From Spirochaetaceae bacterium (lineage in GTDB: Bacteria > Spirochaetota > Spirochaetia > SZUA-6 > Bin103): DNA of 64,000 nucleotides. Positions 1-9,274 of the stretch are shown here, one piece after another (the stretch's first letter is position 1; every line of letters begins with the position of its first letter). A model generated the notes under the pieces. The model made no database searches, was not told where the DNA came from, and was given only the letters and a program-made list of their open reading frames with translations. The stretch spans positions 10,333-74,332 of the forward strand of contig JAPPKD010000258.1 of NCBI GenBank assembly GCA_028820215.1, written 5' to 3'. Both the position numbers and the translations under genes were made by a program.

Positions 1-962
1 ATGCCGGCCTTCTCGACGACGTGATCCTGGTCCTGACCGGCTCGGACTCGGTCATCATCCGCGAAGCCCGCGCGCGACTCCCCGGACGTCGGGGGCGCGA
101 GGCGCGCGTCGACTATCATCTCTACCCGCTGTCGTTCTCCGAGTACCTCGGGCTCGGGACCGCCCGCCGCATGGAGGGCGCCGGGACCGACGCAGCGACC
201 GTCCTGATCGCCGCATTCGAGCGCTACCTCATGCACGGGGGATACCTCAGCGCGATCAACGACCTGGAGGCCCATGGGCGCATTCTCCCCGCGACGTTTG
301 CGGTCTACGCCGACTGGATCCGTGGGGACATGCTCAAGCGTGGGAAGCAGGAGCGCTTTCTGGCGGAAATCGCCGGCAGCGTCATCCGGCGCTACGGCAG
401 CCAGGTGACGTGGCCCGGCCTTGCAGCGGATCTGTCGATCGATCATCCCATGACGGTCGCGGATTACCTGCAGTTGCTTGCGCAGATGGACGTGCTCATC
501 GTCCAGTACGCGCTGCGCGAGGATCGCCTTGCTCCAGCGCCGAAGAAGGCGCGCAAGGTGGTGTTCTCCGACCCGTTCATCTTCCACGCCCTGCGGAGCT
601 GGATCGAGCCGGTGGACGATCCGTTTGCCGCTCAGGTCGAGTCCGTCGTAGCCGACCCGGAGTGGGCCGGCAAGCTGGCCGAGGCATGCGCCGCCGTTCA
701 TCACCACCGCATGCACCCCACCTACTACATCAAGGGAGATGGAGAGGTCGACATCGCCATCGTCGAGGGTTCGACGTTCCGGCCGATCGAGGTGAAGTGG
801 ACGGGGCAGATCCGCTCGACCGACGTGAAACAGGCGAGGAAGTACCGCAACAGCGTGGTCTGTTCCAGGCTTGTCGCCGACCGCCTGCACGGGCTGCCCA
901 ACGAGTTGCTGCCCCTCCACCTCCAGCGCCTCGGCCCGTCGCCGCACTACGTCACCTGGTAG
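1..962 (+). CDS. ATP-binding protein, DUF4143 type, 5' end outside window
   Basis: C-terminal part of an AAA-type ATPase with a DUF4143 region; the reading frame is open from base 3, so the P-loop domain lies upstream of the window. The visible start resembles the post-Walker-B strand of this family (VLTGSDS), followed by the LYPLSFSEYL motif typical of DUF4143 ATPases. The C-terminus carries a PD-(D/E)XK-like pattern (VDIAIVEG, then PIEVKW), which in this family is a predicted nuclease fold. The gene ends with TAG at 960-962. Members are common, patchily distributed accessory genes of unproven role. Family placement is fairly sure; the function is not known. Confidence 0.8.
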   Translation, partial: AGLLDDVILVLTGSDSVIIREARARLPGRRGREARVDYHLYPLSFSEYLGLGTARRMEGAGTDAATVLIAAFERYLMHGGYLSAINDLEAHGRILPATFAVYADWIRGDMLKRGKQERFLAEIAGSVIRRYGSQVTWPGLAADLSIDHPMTVADYLQLLAQMDVLIVQYALREDRLAPAPKKARKVVFSDPFIFHALRSWIEPVDDPFAAQVESVVADPEWAGKLAEACAAVHHHRMHPTYYIKGDGEVDIAIVEGSTFRPIEVKWTGQIRSTDVKQARKYRNSVVCSRLVADRLHGLPNELLPLHLQRLGPSPHYVTW

Positions 963-1059
963 ACCGCGGTCCGAGCGCGTCGCCGGGAGCGCGCCGATTT
1001 GACCGTGGATGGGCGCTCTAGACATTTTCGGTAGCAGTGTCTATCGAGGAGGAACACAC

Positions 1060-2388
1060 ATGAATCGAGCACGCACGTTGCTCATCCTGGCGACGCTCTG
1101 CGCCCTCGCAGCAGCGCCGCTGTTCGCCACCGGCGAAGAGGAGACCTCGACGGCGTCCGCCGCCGCCGACAACCCCTGGACCGACGGCCAGGACCTGTCC
1201 GGGTCCACGGTCAACGTCTTCGGCGCCTTCGTCGACGTGGACGCAGAGCGCTTCGACGCCAGCATGGCGCCGTTCGAGGAGCAGACCGGCATCGACATCG
1301 TCTACGAGGGATCAGGCGACTTCGAGTCGCTGGTCGTGATCCGCGCCGAGGGCGGCGATCCGCCGGATATCGCGGCTTTCCCGCAGCCCGGCCTGATGGC
1401 CGACATGGTACGGCGCGGCTTCATCGTCGACCTTTCCGAGTCGTTCAGCATGGACTACCTGCAGCAGCAGTACTCCGACGCCTGGATCGACCTGTCGCGC
1501 GTCGACGACACCATCGCCGGCGTCTGGTACCGCGCTTCGCTGAAGATCCTGGTCTGGTACGCCAAGCCCGTGTTCGAGGCCGAAGGCTACGAGATTCCGG
1601 AGACCTGGGACGACCTGGTCGCGCTCTCCGAGCAGATGGTCGCAGACGGCCACGTCCCCTGGTCGATCGGCATCGAGAGCTCCGGCGCGACCGGCTAGGT
1701 CGCCACCGACTGGATCGAGGACATCCTGCTGCGCACGGCGACGCCCGAGCAGTACGACGCCTGGACCCGCGGCGAGCTGCCGTTCGACTCGCCCGAGGTG
1801 CGGCGAGCGGTCGAGATCATGGGCGACATATGGTTCCGGGACGACTTCGTCCTGGGCGGCCGCAGCGCGATCCTGACCGTGCCGTTCGGCGACGCGGCCA
1901 CGCCGCTGGTGACGGACCCGCCGCGCGCCCTGATGCATCGGCAGGCCACCTTCATCGCCGGCTTTCTGCCGGAGAGCGCGCAGGAACAGGTCGGAGAGGT
2001 CATCGACGTCTTCTACCTGCCGCCGATCGACGACGAGGAAGGCCGCCCGGCGCTCGGCGCCGGCGACATCCTGAGCGCCTTCAACGACGACCCGGCGACC
2101 CTTGCGGTCATGCGCTGGCTGGCATCGGGCGAGTCCACGCGCGTATGGGCCGGCTTCGGCGGCTTCGTGGCTCCGCACAAGGACGCCAAGATCGAGTGGC
2201 ACGGCTCCTACGTCGATCAGAAGGCGGCGGAGATCATCCAGAACGCCGACACCTTCCGCTTCGACGGCTCGGACCTGATGCCGGGCGCAGTCGGCGCCGG
2301 CACCTTCTGGACCGGCATGGTCGACTACATCAGCGGCGAGGAGCTGGGCTCCGTGCTCGCGAAGATCGACGCCTCGTTCCCGCGCTGA
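1060..2388 (+). pseudogene. ABC alpha-glucoside-type solute-binding protein interrupted by in-frame TAG
   Basis: Extracellular sugar-binding protein (family 1) of a CUT1 importer, 442 codons in one frame but with TAG at 1696-1698. The start ATG 1060 has a GAGGAGG ribosome site at 1046-1052. Residues 1-23 form a signal peptide ending LFATGEEE, the spirochaete style. Before the stop the protein reads GIESSGATG; after it, in the same frame, VATDWIEDILLRT. In relatives known to me this segment reads G-W-x-x-TDW, so TAG most likely replaces a TGG tryptophan codon. Permease genes follow directly. Either the gene is inactivated, the base is a sequencing error, or the stop is read through. Other genes here end in TAG, so general amber recoding is unlikely. 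Downstream codons show no further damage, which suggests a recent event. Confidence 0.85.
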
Positions 2389-2411
2389 CCTGAACCGCAG
2401 CACGCGCTTCG

Positions 2412-2455
2412 GCGCCGGCCGCAGGCCCGCCGCACGATGCGGGCGCGGCCGGCGC
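2412..2455 (+). promoter_or_regulatory. Intercistronic hairpin after binding-protein gene
   Basis: A perfect 11-bp inverted repeat (GCGCCGGCCGC at 2412-2422, GCGGCCGGCGC at 2445-2455) encloses a second 5-bp stem (2426-2430 with 2439-2443). It lies 24 bp after the binding-protein stop and before the first permease gene. No T-run follows, so a complete rho-independent terminator is not supported. By analogy with malE-malF spacers it could protect the 3' end of the binding-protein mRNA or attenuate permease expression. Similar hairpins follow the other two binding-protein genes. Confidence 0.6.
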
Positions 2456-2472
2456 TGTGCGCACTTCCGGCG

Positions 2473-3585
2473 ATGAGCGAAGGCACACGCCCCGAACGGA
2501 CCGCGCTCCCCGCGCTGCTCCGCGCCGCGGGGCTGTTCACGGCCGTCGCGGCGCTCCTGTTCCTGGCGTTCCTGTTCATGCGGGACAGCCGGGCACCGAA
2601 GGCGCTGATCGCCGTGATCGCGCTGATCATCGGCATCGGCGGCGTCTGGGGGCTGTTCTACGCCGGCAACGGCGTGATCGAAGCCCTGCCGCGCCGACTG
2701 CGGGAAGCGGCCCGGCCCTGGCTGTTCGTCGGCCCCGCCATCCTGATCCTGTGCATCTACATCGTCTTCCCGGCGGTGCGCACGATCTGGATCAGCTTCT
2801 TCGACCGCACCTCGCAGGTGTTCGTCGGGCTCGCCAACTACGCCTACATCATCACGGACCCGGAGATGCTGCTGGTGCTCCGCAACACCCTGCTCTGGGT
2901 GCTGCTGGTGCCGTTCTTCTCGGTCGTGCTGGGACTCCTGATCGCGGTCCTGATCGACCGCCTGGGGCGGGTGGTCGAGCGCGTCATCAAGGCGCTGATC
3001 TTCCTGCCCATGGCGATCTCGTTCGTCGGCGCCAGCGTGATCTGGCGCTTCGTCTACTACTTTCAGCCGGCCGGCTACGACCAGGTCGGACTGCTCAACG
3101 CCATCTTCACCGCGCTCGGCGGCGAGCCGCAGGCATGGCTGACGCAGATCCCCTGGAACGCGATCGGCATCCCGTGGATCAACAACCTGTTCCTGATATT
3201 CATCATGATCTGGCTGCAGACCGGGTTCGCGATGGTGATCCTGTCGGCCGCGGTCAAGGGCGTTCCCCAGGAGCTCCTGGAGGCCGCGCGCATCGACGGC
3301 GCGGGCGAGATCAGGGTCTTCTTCCGCATCACCATCCCGCGCATCAGGGCTACGGTGCTCACCGTCTCCACCACCATCCTGTTCCTGGTGCTGAAGGTCT
3401 TCGACGTCGTGTTCGTCATGACCAGCGGCAACTTCGACACCGACGTGGTGGCGTCGCGCATGTACGCCGAGGCGTTCCGCTTCTTCGACTTCGGCCGCGG
3501 CAGTGCGCTGGCGGTGCTGCTGTTCATCATCGTCGTCCCGTTCATGATGCGGACCGTCCGGCGCATGCGGAGGGAGTCCGCATGA
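2473..3585 (+). CDS. ABC sugar permease, MalF/AglF type
   Basis: Inner-membrane subunit of the first importer, 370 aa from ATG 2473 (an earlier GTG/ATG would add a poor N-terminus). It has two N-terminal hydrophobic segments, then the six-helix CUT1 permease core. The cytoplasmic EAA loop that contacts the ATPase is visible as LLEAARIDGAGEIRVFF. Segments such as LIFLPMAISFVGASVIWRF and VLKVFDVVFVMTSGN closely match alpha-glucoside permeases known to me. It overlaps the next permease by ATGA (3582-3585), indicating translational coupling. No ATPase gene is present in the operon, so a shared MsmK/UgpC-like ATPase is expected elsewhere. The exact sugar cannot be read from sequence. Confidence 0.93.
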   Translation: MSEGTRPERTALPALLRAAGLFTAVAALLFLAFLFMRDSRAPKALIAVIALIIGIGGVWGLFYAGNGVIEALPRRLREAARPWLFVGPAILILCIYIVFPAVRTIWISFFDRTSQVFVGLANYAYIITDPEMLLVLRNTLLWVLLVPFFSVVLGLLIAVLIDRLGRVVERVIKALIFLPMAISFVGASVIWRFVYYFQPAGYDQVGLLNAIFTALGGEPQAWLTQIPWNAIGIPWINNLFLIFIMIWLQTGFAMVILSAAVKGVPQELLEAARIDGAGEIRVFFRITIPRIRATVLTVSTTILFLVLKVFDVVFVMTSGNFDTDVVASRMYAEAFRFFDFGRGSALAVLLFIIVVPFMMRTVRRMRRESA

Positions 3586-4427
3586 AAGCCGGCAAACTGT
3601 TCATCTGGATATTCGTGGGGGCGCTGGTGATCATCTGGACGGCCCCGACGCTGGGGTTGCTGGTGAGCTCGTTTCGCTCCGAGGACGCCATCCTGAACAG
3701 CGGCTGGTGGACGGCGTTCGCCAGGCCGTTCGCATCCGGACAGTGGACCCTGGGCAACTACGAGCGCGTCATCCTGGCCGACAACATGGGCAACGCCTTC
3801 CTGAACAGCCTGCTGGTGACGATCCCGTCCACGGTGATCCCGATCACGATCGCGGCGTTCGCCGCCTACGCGATCGCATGGATGGACTTTCCGGGCCGCC
3901 ACCTGATCTTCATCCTCATCGTCAGCCTGCTGATCGTGCCGCTGCAGATGGCGCTGATCCCGGTGCTGCGGCTCTACACCGGTCTGCGCCTGAACGGCAC
4001 CTTCCTGGGCATCTGGCTCGCGCACACCGGCTTCGGCCTGCCGCTGGCCACCTACCTGCTGTACGGATACATCGCCACGTCCATCTCCGGCGAGATCATC
4101 GAGTCGGCGCACACCGACGGCGCCACGCCGTGGATCACCTTCACACGGCTGGTGCTGCCGCTCGCCACGCCGGTGGTCGCGTCCTTCGCGATCTTCCAGT
4201 TCCTGTGGGTGTGGAACGACCTGCTCGTCGCGCTGGTGTTCCTCGGCACCAAGGCGGAGCTCGCGCTGGTCACCACCCGCCTCGCCGAGCTGGTGGGGTC
4301 CCGCGGGCAGGACTGGCACGTGCTAACCTCCGGGGCGTTCGTGACCATCGTGATGCCCCTGGCCGTCTTCTTCGCGCTGCAGCGCTACTTCGTGCGCGGC
4401 CTGATGGCCGGATCGGTCAAGGGATGA
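3582..4427 (+). CDS. ABC sugar permease, MalG/AglG type
   Basis: Second membrane subunit, 281 aa, starting at the ATG that overlaps the upstream stop. It has an N-terminal helix (LFIWIFVGALVIIWTAPTL), a short periplasmic stretch, then five further helices, with the EAA loop at EIIESAHTDGATPWITF. The C-terminal ELVGSRGQDWHVLTSGAF and RYFVRGLMAGSVKG are characteristic of alpha-glucoside-type MalG subunits. The stop overlaps the ATG of the dehydrogenase gene (4424), so importer and enzyme are probably co-translated. If the binding protein really is inactivated, this permease pair would be stranded unless another binding protein serves it. Confidence 0.93.
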   Translation: MKAGKLFIWIFVGALVIIWTAPTLGLLVSSFRSEDAILNSGWWTAFARPFASGQWTLGNYERVILADNMGNAFLNSLLVTIPSTVIPITIAAFAAYAIAWMDFPGRHLIFILIVSLLIVPLQMALIPVLRLYTGLRLNGTFLGIWLAHTGFGLPLATYLLYGYIATSISGEIIESAHTDGATPWITFTRLVLPLATPVVASFAIFQFLWVWNDLLVALVFLGTKAELALVTTRLAELVGSRGQDWHVLTSGAFVTIVMPLAVFFALQRYFVRGLMAGSVKG

Positions 4428-5464
4428 GTCCTCCGCGGCCGGACGGGGCCGGCGCCGCCGGCGTGCGCTCCGTGATCTGCGTGCACCGGCAGTTCGAGCG
4501 CAGTTGGCCCTACACGGCCGATCACTGGCAGCGCCGCTGGGAGGAACGCGGCGCGTGCGAGTTGATCCGGACCGAGGCGGAGGACGCCGTCCCGGCGCGC
4601 CTGGTGCCGGATCCCGGTTCGGTGCAGCGGCTGGTGCTGCTGGGGTTCGAGCTCCACGCGCGTGACCTGGACCCCTTCACCGCTCTGGAGGAGTGCTACC
4701 TCGGCCAGCAGCACCGCTCGCAGGAGGCGGTCGCGTCCGCCGAGGCGCGCGGCGTGCGCATCATCCCGCACCGCGCGGACGTGTACTGGGGCCAGACGGT
4801 GGCCGAGTACGCCCTTGCGATGACCATCTGTGGGCTGCGCCGGATTCCGCAGAACCACACCGCCATGCAGAGCAGTCTGGCACCATGGGACTACTCCCCG
4901 GAAGCGGGCGCCGGCCGGGTACGCGGGTCTCAGTTCGCAGACGACCCGCGGTTCTGCAACGGCACCGTGGCCGGCAAGCGGGTGCGCGTGGTCGGCGTCG
5001 GCAACATCGGCGCCCGCTACGCCTCCTGGTGCGCGGCGCTGGGCGCCGACGTGGCGGCCTGGGACCCGTTCGCGCCCGACGCCTCGTTCGTGGCGGCGCG
5101 CGCCGCACGACGCTTCCACGTCGAGGAGCTGGTCGCCGACGCGCAGATCTTCGTGCCCATGGTGCCGCTCACCGATTCGACCCGCGGCCTGATCACCGCG
5201 GAGCTGATCGACGCCCTGCCCATGCACGGCCTGGTGGTGCAGGTCACCCGAGCGGCGGTGTGCGACACGCGCGCCCTGTACCGACGCGTGCTGAACGACG
5301 AGCTGGCGCTGGCCGCCGACGTGTTCGACGCGGAGCCGGTGCCACTCGACTCACCCCTGATCGGCCGTCACAACGTCGTGCACACCCCGCACGCCGCGGG
5401 CCGGACACGCGACGCCAACCACGCCTATGCCGACGACGTGATCGCCCGCTTCAGGCCCCGCTGA
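4424..5464 (+). CDS. NAD-dependent D-2-hydroxyacid dehydrogenase family protein
   Basis: Cytosolic 346-aa oxidoreductase of the D-isomer 2-hydroxyacid dehydrogenase family, interconverting 2-oxo and 2-hydroxy acids with NAD(P)H. The dinucleotide-binding motif GVGNIG is at residues 191-196, and D214 in VAAWDP could contact the adenosine ribose. The catalytic set is visible as R276 (QVTRAA), E304 (DAEPVP) and H323 (TPHAAGR). The first 120 residues form the substrate domain, with few family hallmarks. It starts by ATGA overlap with the permease gene, so it probably acts on a product of the imported sugar. The substrate is unknown. Confidence 0.9.
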   Translation: MSPPRPDGAGAAGVRSVICVHRQFERSWPYTADHWQRRWEERGACELIRTEAEDAVPARLVPDPGSVQRLVLLGFELHARDLDPFTALEECYLGQQHRSQEAVASAEARGVRIIPHRADVYWGQTVAEYALAMTICGLRRIPQNHTAMQSSLAPWDYSPEAGAGRVRGSQFADDPRFCNGTVAGKRVRVVGVGNIGARYASWCAALGADVAAWDPFAPDASFVAARAARRFHVEELVADAQIFVPMVPLTDSTRGLITAELIDALPMHGLVVQVTRAAVCDTRALYRRVLNDELALAADVFDAEPVPLDSPLIGRHNVVHTPHAAGRTRDANHAYADDVIARFRPR

Positions 5465-5479
5465 GACCGGGAGGGCGGC

Positions 5480-5884
5480 TCAGGAGCGCAGCTCGCTCCA
5501 GGGAACCTGCTCGTGCACCTCCTCCAGCTCGTACCCCTCCTCGCCGATGCAGGGGGCGAGGATCGCCAGCAGCTTCGCGGGCGCCCCGGACACGTTGAAC
5601 GAGGCGTGCACCATCGCGGCGGGGATGAACGCCGAGTCGCCCGCCCGCAGCGTGCGGCTGCGGCGGTCGACCCACTGCTCGACCTCGCCGTCCAGGACGT
5701 AGATCACCTCTTCCTGATTGGGGTGGCGGTGGAAGTCGTGTCCTCCGCCGGGCTCGAGCTTCACCTCGATGACCACGAGCTGCCCGGCCCCCGTGGTCTC
5801 CGGCCGGCTGTGCCAGCCCAGCTCGAACCCCTCCAACGCATCGCGCTCCACCTCGTCGCGCGCAAAGAACCGACCTTGGCCCAT
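5480..5884 (-). CDS. Cupin domain protein
   Basis: A 134-aa single-domain beta-barrel cupin, convergent with the dehydrogenase gene (15 bp between stops). Metal-ligand positions fit cupin motif 1 (G-x-D-x-H-x-H as HDFHRHPNQEE: H52, H54, E58 or E59) and motif 2 (PAAMVHASFN: H93). The barrel is continuous, with V-I-Y-V-L-D-G-E between the motifs. Such small cupins act as metal-dependent isomerases or dioxygenases, or as ligand sensors; nothing here narrows that down. It is probably separate from the sulfatase gene, as 64 bp precede it. Confidence 0.85.
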   Translation of the reverse strand: MGQGRFFARDEVERDALEGFELGWHSRPETTGAGQLVVIEVKLEPGGGHDFHRHPNQEEVIYVLDGEVEQWVDRRSRTLRAGDSAFIPAAMVHASFNVSGAPAKLLAILAPCIGEEGYELEEVHEQVPWSELRS

Positions 5885-5948
5885 GCCTCACCGTAGTACC
5901 CCATCAAACTGATGTCCACGTTCCGATCACTGCCCCACCGGGCAACCG

Positions 5949-7523
5949 CTAGTCGGCGGTGACCTGACTGCCCCACCAGTCGGCGTTCGGCTGCCAGTCC
6001 GGGTCGAGATAGGCCGCGTGCTGCGCCTCCAGCTCGGGCATCAGTTCATGCTCGAGCCGATGCACACGCGCCTGATCCTCGGCCGCATCGTACTGCGGGT
6101 CGGACGCCGGAAACTTCGCATCCACTTCGTCGAGCCAACGTTCCAGGCGCAGCCACAACTCCTCGGCGGTGTCGCGCCGGTCGCTCAGGACGTCATGCCG
6201 CTCTCCGGGATCGGCACTCAGATCATACAGCTCGTTGTGACGGTCTTCGTGGTAGTGAATCAGCTTCCATGGCCCGCGTCTGACTATCGATGAGGGATCG
6301 CCGCCCTGGTTGCCGTAGTGGGGGTAGTGCCAGAACAGGTCGCGTTCCGAAATGGCCGGGTCCGGCCGGCCCCGCAGCAGCGGGACCAGGGTGCGCCCGT
6401 CGATCGCCTGCTCGGCCGGTATGCCCAGACCTGCCAGCTCCAGGAGCGTGGGATAGAAGTCGATGCCCGAAACCGGCACCTCGCAGGTGGTCCCCGGCTC
6501 CACCACCCCGGGAAAGCGGACATGGAAGGGCTCGCGAATCCCGCCCTCCCACTGGCGCCCCTTGCCGCCGCGCAGGGGCAACATCGACGCGGAGTAGGAG
6601 TCGCCGGAGGAGGCGCCGCCATTGTCGGACGTGAAGCAGACGATCGTGTTCTCGGCGAGCCCGAACCGATCCAGTGCATCAAGCACCAGGCCGACTGCCT
6701 CGTCCATGGCGGCGATCATGCCCGCATAGACCGGGCAGTCGGCCACCTGCCGAACGGGCAGGTTCCGATCGAACCGGAACCGTCGCCCCGGTGCTCCGAG
6801 AGCACACGCCTTTGCACGAAACCGCGCCCAGCGCTCCCGGCTCGTCTGGATCGGTCCATGCACCGAGTAAAACGACAGATAGGCGAGAAACGGCTGGTCC
6901 CGATGATCGCTGATGAAGCGTGCGGTCTCCCTGCCGAGCCGGAGCGGCAGCGATTCGCCGTCGGGGCCCGACTCCAGCTTCGGGTTGTCCCACGGGGCGA
7001 AGTACCCGCCCTTGGGCGATCCGACCCTCCAACCCCCCTTGTTGATCTGAAAGCCGAAGTCCTCCGGATCGGCGCCGGTGTCGCCGAGGTGCCACTTGCC
7101 GGCGAAAAACGTGCGGTAGCCGGCTCTCCGGAACACCTCGACAAAGGTGATCTCGTCTGCTCTCAGGCTGCGTTCATACTCGGGAGGCAACAGCTTGCTG
7201 TGCCGGCCCTGCTCACGCCACGCGGCGCCGGCCGGGGCGCCGATCCAGTCGGTAACCCCGTGGCGCGGTGGGTACTTGCCGGTCAGGATGCTGGCACGCG
7301 AGGGGCTGCACACCTGACAGGCGGCGTAGCCCTGGGTGAAGCGCATCCCGCCACCGGCCAAGCGGTCGATGTGCGGACTCTCGTAGAAGCGGCTCCCTTC
7401 GATGCCGAGGTCGCACCACCCCAGGTCGTCGGCCAGAATGAAGACCACGTTGGGCCGGTTGGCGACGCTCTGCCATCTCGCCATGGCAACGCGAGGCTGG
7501 CACGCGGCAGCGCGCCCTGTCAC
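5949..7523 (-). CDS. Sulfatase (arylsulfatase A family)
   Basis: Type I sulfatase, 524 aa, hydrolysing a sulfate ester. The metal-binding DD is in FILADDLGW (residues 28-36). The formylglycine signature C-S-P-S-R begins at C72, followed by ASILTG; the cysteine must be oxidised by a maturation enzyme encoded elsewhere. Later landmarks are GKWHLG and FTSDNGG. The GTG start at 7523 overlaps the stop of hydantoinase B (GTGA), suggesting coupling; ATG 7484 is an alternative that removes 13 residues. No signal peptide is evident, so a cytoplasmic location is likely. The substrate may be a sulfated glycan, in line with the fucosidase and sialidase-like genes nearby, but that is inference. Confidence 0.93.
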   Translation of the reverse strand: MTGRAAACQPRVAMARWQSVANRPNVVFILADDLGWCDLGIEGSRFYESPHIDRLAGGGMRFTQGYAACQVCSPSRASILTGKYPPRHGVTDWIGAPAGAAWREQGRHSKLLPPEYERSLRADEITFVEVFRRAGYRTFFAGKWHLGDTGADPEDFGFQINKGGWRVGSPKGGYFAPWDNPKLESGPDGESLPLRLGRETARFISDHRDQPFLAYLSFYSVHGPIQTSRERWARFRAKACALGAPGRRFRFDRNLPVRQVADCPVYAGMIAAMDEAVGLVLDALDRFGLAENTIVCFTSDNGGASSGDSYSASMLPLRGGKGRQWEGGIREPFHVRFPGVVEPGTTCEVPVSGIDFYPTLLELAGLGIPAEQAIDGRTLVPLLRGRPDPAISERDLFWHYPHYGNQGGDPSSIVRRGPWKLIHYHEDRHNELYDLSADPGERHDVLSDRRDTAEELWLRLERWLDEVDAKFPASDPQYDAAEDQARVHRLEHELMPELEAQHAAYLDPDWQPNADWWGSQVTAD

Positions 7524-9274
7524 TCGCGCACGCGCGGCGGGTCGATCCGGTCACTGCGCGTGAGGGCGAGGGCGCGCCGCCGGCGCACGGAGGCGGCGTG
7601 GTCGACGGCGCCGGTCGCGGGATCGATCACCACGCCGTAGCGCTGCGCGGCGGCCCGCACCGACACGTAGCCCTGGCGCACGTCCTCGGCCACCGCCGCC
7701 GGATCGCGCTGCCAGGGCGGGTGGTAGCCTGCGCCTCCCGGCAGGCGAAGGGTGAACCGTTCCCCCGGCTGCAACGTGTAGCGCTTCTTGGGGTGCAGCG
7801 CGCGGCCGTCACTGTGCACGACCTCTCCCACGCTGCCGTCCTCACCGCCGGCAAAGCCGTGCGCCGGGTTGCGCGTGCGGTCGTACATCGGCGAGTGGAC
7901 CGCCGTGTTGCCGGTGACCACCTCCAGCTCCATCTCCTGGCCCAGCCCGCCGCGAAACCGGCCCGGGCCGCCGGAGTCCCGGATCAGCGCCCGGCGGTGC
8001 AGCAGCACCGGCGCCACCGCCTCGATCGCCTCGGCCGGCACGCCGGTGATGCCCGACGGAAACGCCGTCGCCGACAGGCCGTCGCGGTGCGCCCGCGCGC
8101 CCATGCCGCCGGCGGAGAAGAAGATGTAGGCGAACAGCTCGCCGTCCTGCCCGGTTCTGCCCTCCAGCATGGTGTTCCAGAGCCCGGCCGAGCCCTCGGC
8201 CATCACCCGCTCCGGGACCGCCTGCCCCAAGGCGGTCAGGATCGGCTGCGACACGAAGTGCCCGATCAGGTGGCGGGCGGCCACCGCGGCCGGCCGGCGG
8301 CAGTTGAGGATCGATCCCGGCGGCGCGGTGATGGTCATCGGCCGGAAGGCGCCCTCGTTGTTGGGGATGGCCGGAGCCACCACCGTCATCACCGTGTAGG
8401 TGGAGTAAGCGTGCGTGTAGTTCATGACCACGTTGATGCCGCGCTCCACCTGCGGCGAGCTGCCGGCGTAGTCGATGGCGATCGTGTCGCCAGCCACCTG
8501 CACGCGGCATTCGATCCGCAGAGGATCGTCGAATCCGTCGATGGCCACGGCGCTGCGGTAGGTGCCGTCGGGAATCTCGCGGATCGCGGCGCGCACCGCG
8601 TCCTCGGTCCGGTCGAGGATCGCCTCGCCTATTGCCTCCACGTCCGGGAGCCCGTACTCGTCGAGCATCTCCACGAGCTTGCGCGCCCCGACGAGGTTGC
8701 CGGTGTGCTGCGCGTACAGGTCGCCGATCACCATGTCCGGCATGCGCACGTTGGCGCGGACGATCTCGAGCAGCTCGCGGTTGGGCTCGCCGCCGCGGAA
8801 CAGCTTCAGCAGCGGCACCGCCAGCCCCTCCTCGAACACCTCCGTGGCGTCCGCGCCCATGCTCAGGCCGCCGATATCGGTGGCGTGGCAGGTGTTGGCG
8901 AACCAGCCGACGCCGCGGCCGCGGTGGAACACCGGCGTGACCACCGTGAAGTCGAACAGGTGCCCGGAGGCGGCCCACGGATCGTTGGTGATCAGGGTGT
9001 CGCCGGGGCTCAGAGACGCAAGCGGATGGCGAGGCACAACGTAGTCGCGCACGCAGTTGGCCATGGTGTTGATGTGGCCGGGAGTGCCGGTGACCGCCTG
9101 CGCCAGCATGCGCCCGCGGGCGTCGAACACGCCGGCGGACAGGTCGCCCGCCTCGCGCACCACGGTCGTGAAGGAGGCGTGGATCAGGGCCGCCGCCTGC
9201 TCGTCGACGATGGAGATCAGCCGGTTGCGCAGCACCTCCAGCGTGATCGGGTCGATCGTGATCGGATCGATCAT
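7520..9274 (-). CDS. hyuB: Hydantoinase B/oxoprolinase family protein
   Basis: 584-aa beta subunit of an ATP-dependent amidohydrolase related to 5-oxoprolinase, N-methylhydantoinase and acetone carboxylase. The N-terminus (DPITLEVLRNRLISIVDE) is the family hallmark, followed by DLSAGVFDARGRMLAQ and LITNDPW. It starts at an ATGA overlap with hyuA and overlaps the sulfatase gene downstream, so the three probably form one transcript. Members pair with HyuA to cleave cyclic amides or carboxylate ketones; the substrate cannot be assigned. The length fits the family (about 550-600 aa). Confidence 0.93.
   Translation of the reverse strand: MIDPITIDPITLEVLRNRLISIVDEQAAALIHASFTTVVREAGDLSAGVFDARGRMLAQAVTGTPGHINTMANCVRDYVVPRHPLASLSPGDTLITNDPWAASGHLFDFTVVTPVFHRGRGVGWFANTCHATDIGGLSMGADATEVFEEGLAVPLLKLFRGGEPNRELLEIVRANVRMPDMVIGDLYAQHTGNLVGARKLVEMLDEYGLPDVEAIGEAILDRTEDAVRAAIREIPDGTYRSAVAIDGFDDPLRIECRVQVAGDTIAIDYAGSSPQVERGINVVMNYTHAYSTYTVMTVVAPAIPNNEGAFRPMTITAPPGSILNCRRPAAVAARHLIGHFVSQPILTALGQAVPERVMAEGSAGLWNTMLEGRTGQDGELFAYIFFSAGGMGARAHRDGLSATAFPSGITGVPAEAIEAVAPVLLHRRALIRDSGGPGRFRGGLGQEMELEVVTGNTAVHSPMYDRTRNPAHGFAGGEDGSVGEVVHSDGRALHPKKRYTLQPGERFTLRLPGGAGYHPPWQRDPAAVAEDVRQGYVSVRAAAQRYGVVIDPATGAVDHAASVRRRRALALTRSDRIDPPRVRE

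Noticed and set aside
1696..1698. Genome-wide amber recoding
   Set aside because: Several intact genes (ends at 962, 14660, 39110, 40024) use TAG as a normal stop, so the internal TAG is a local event.
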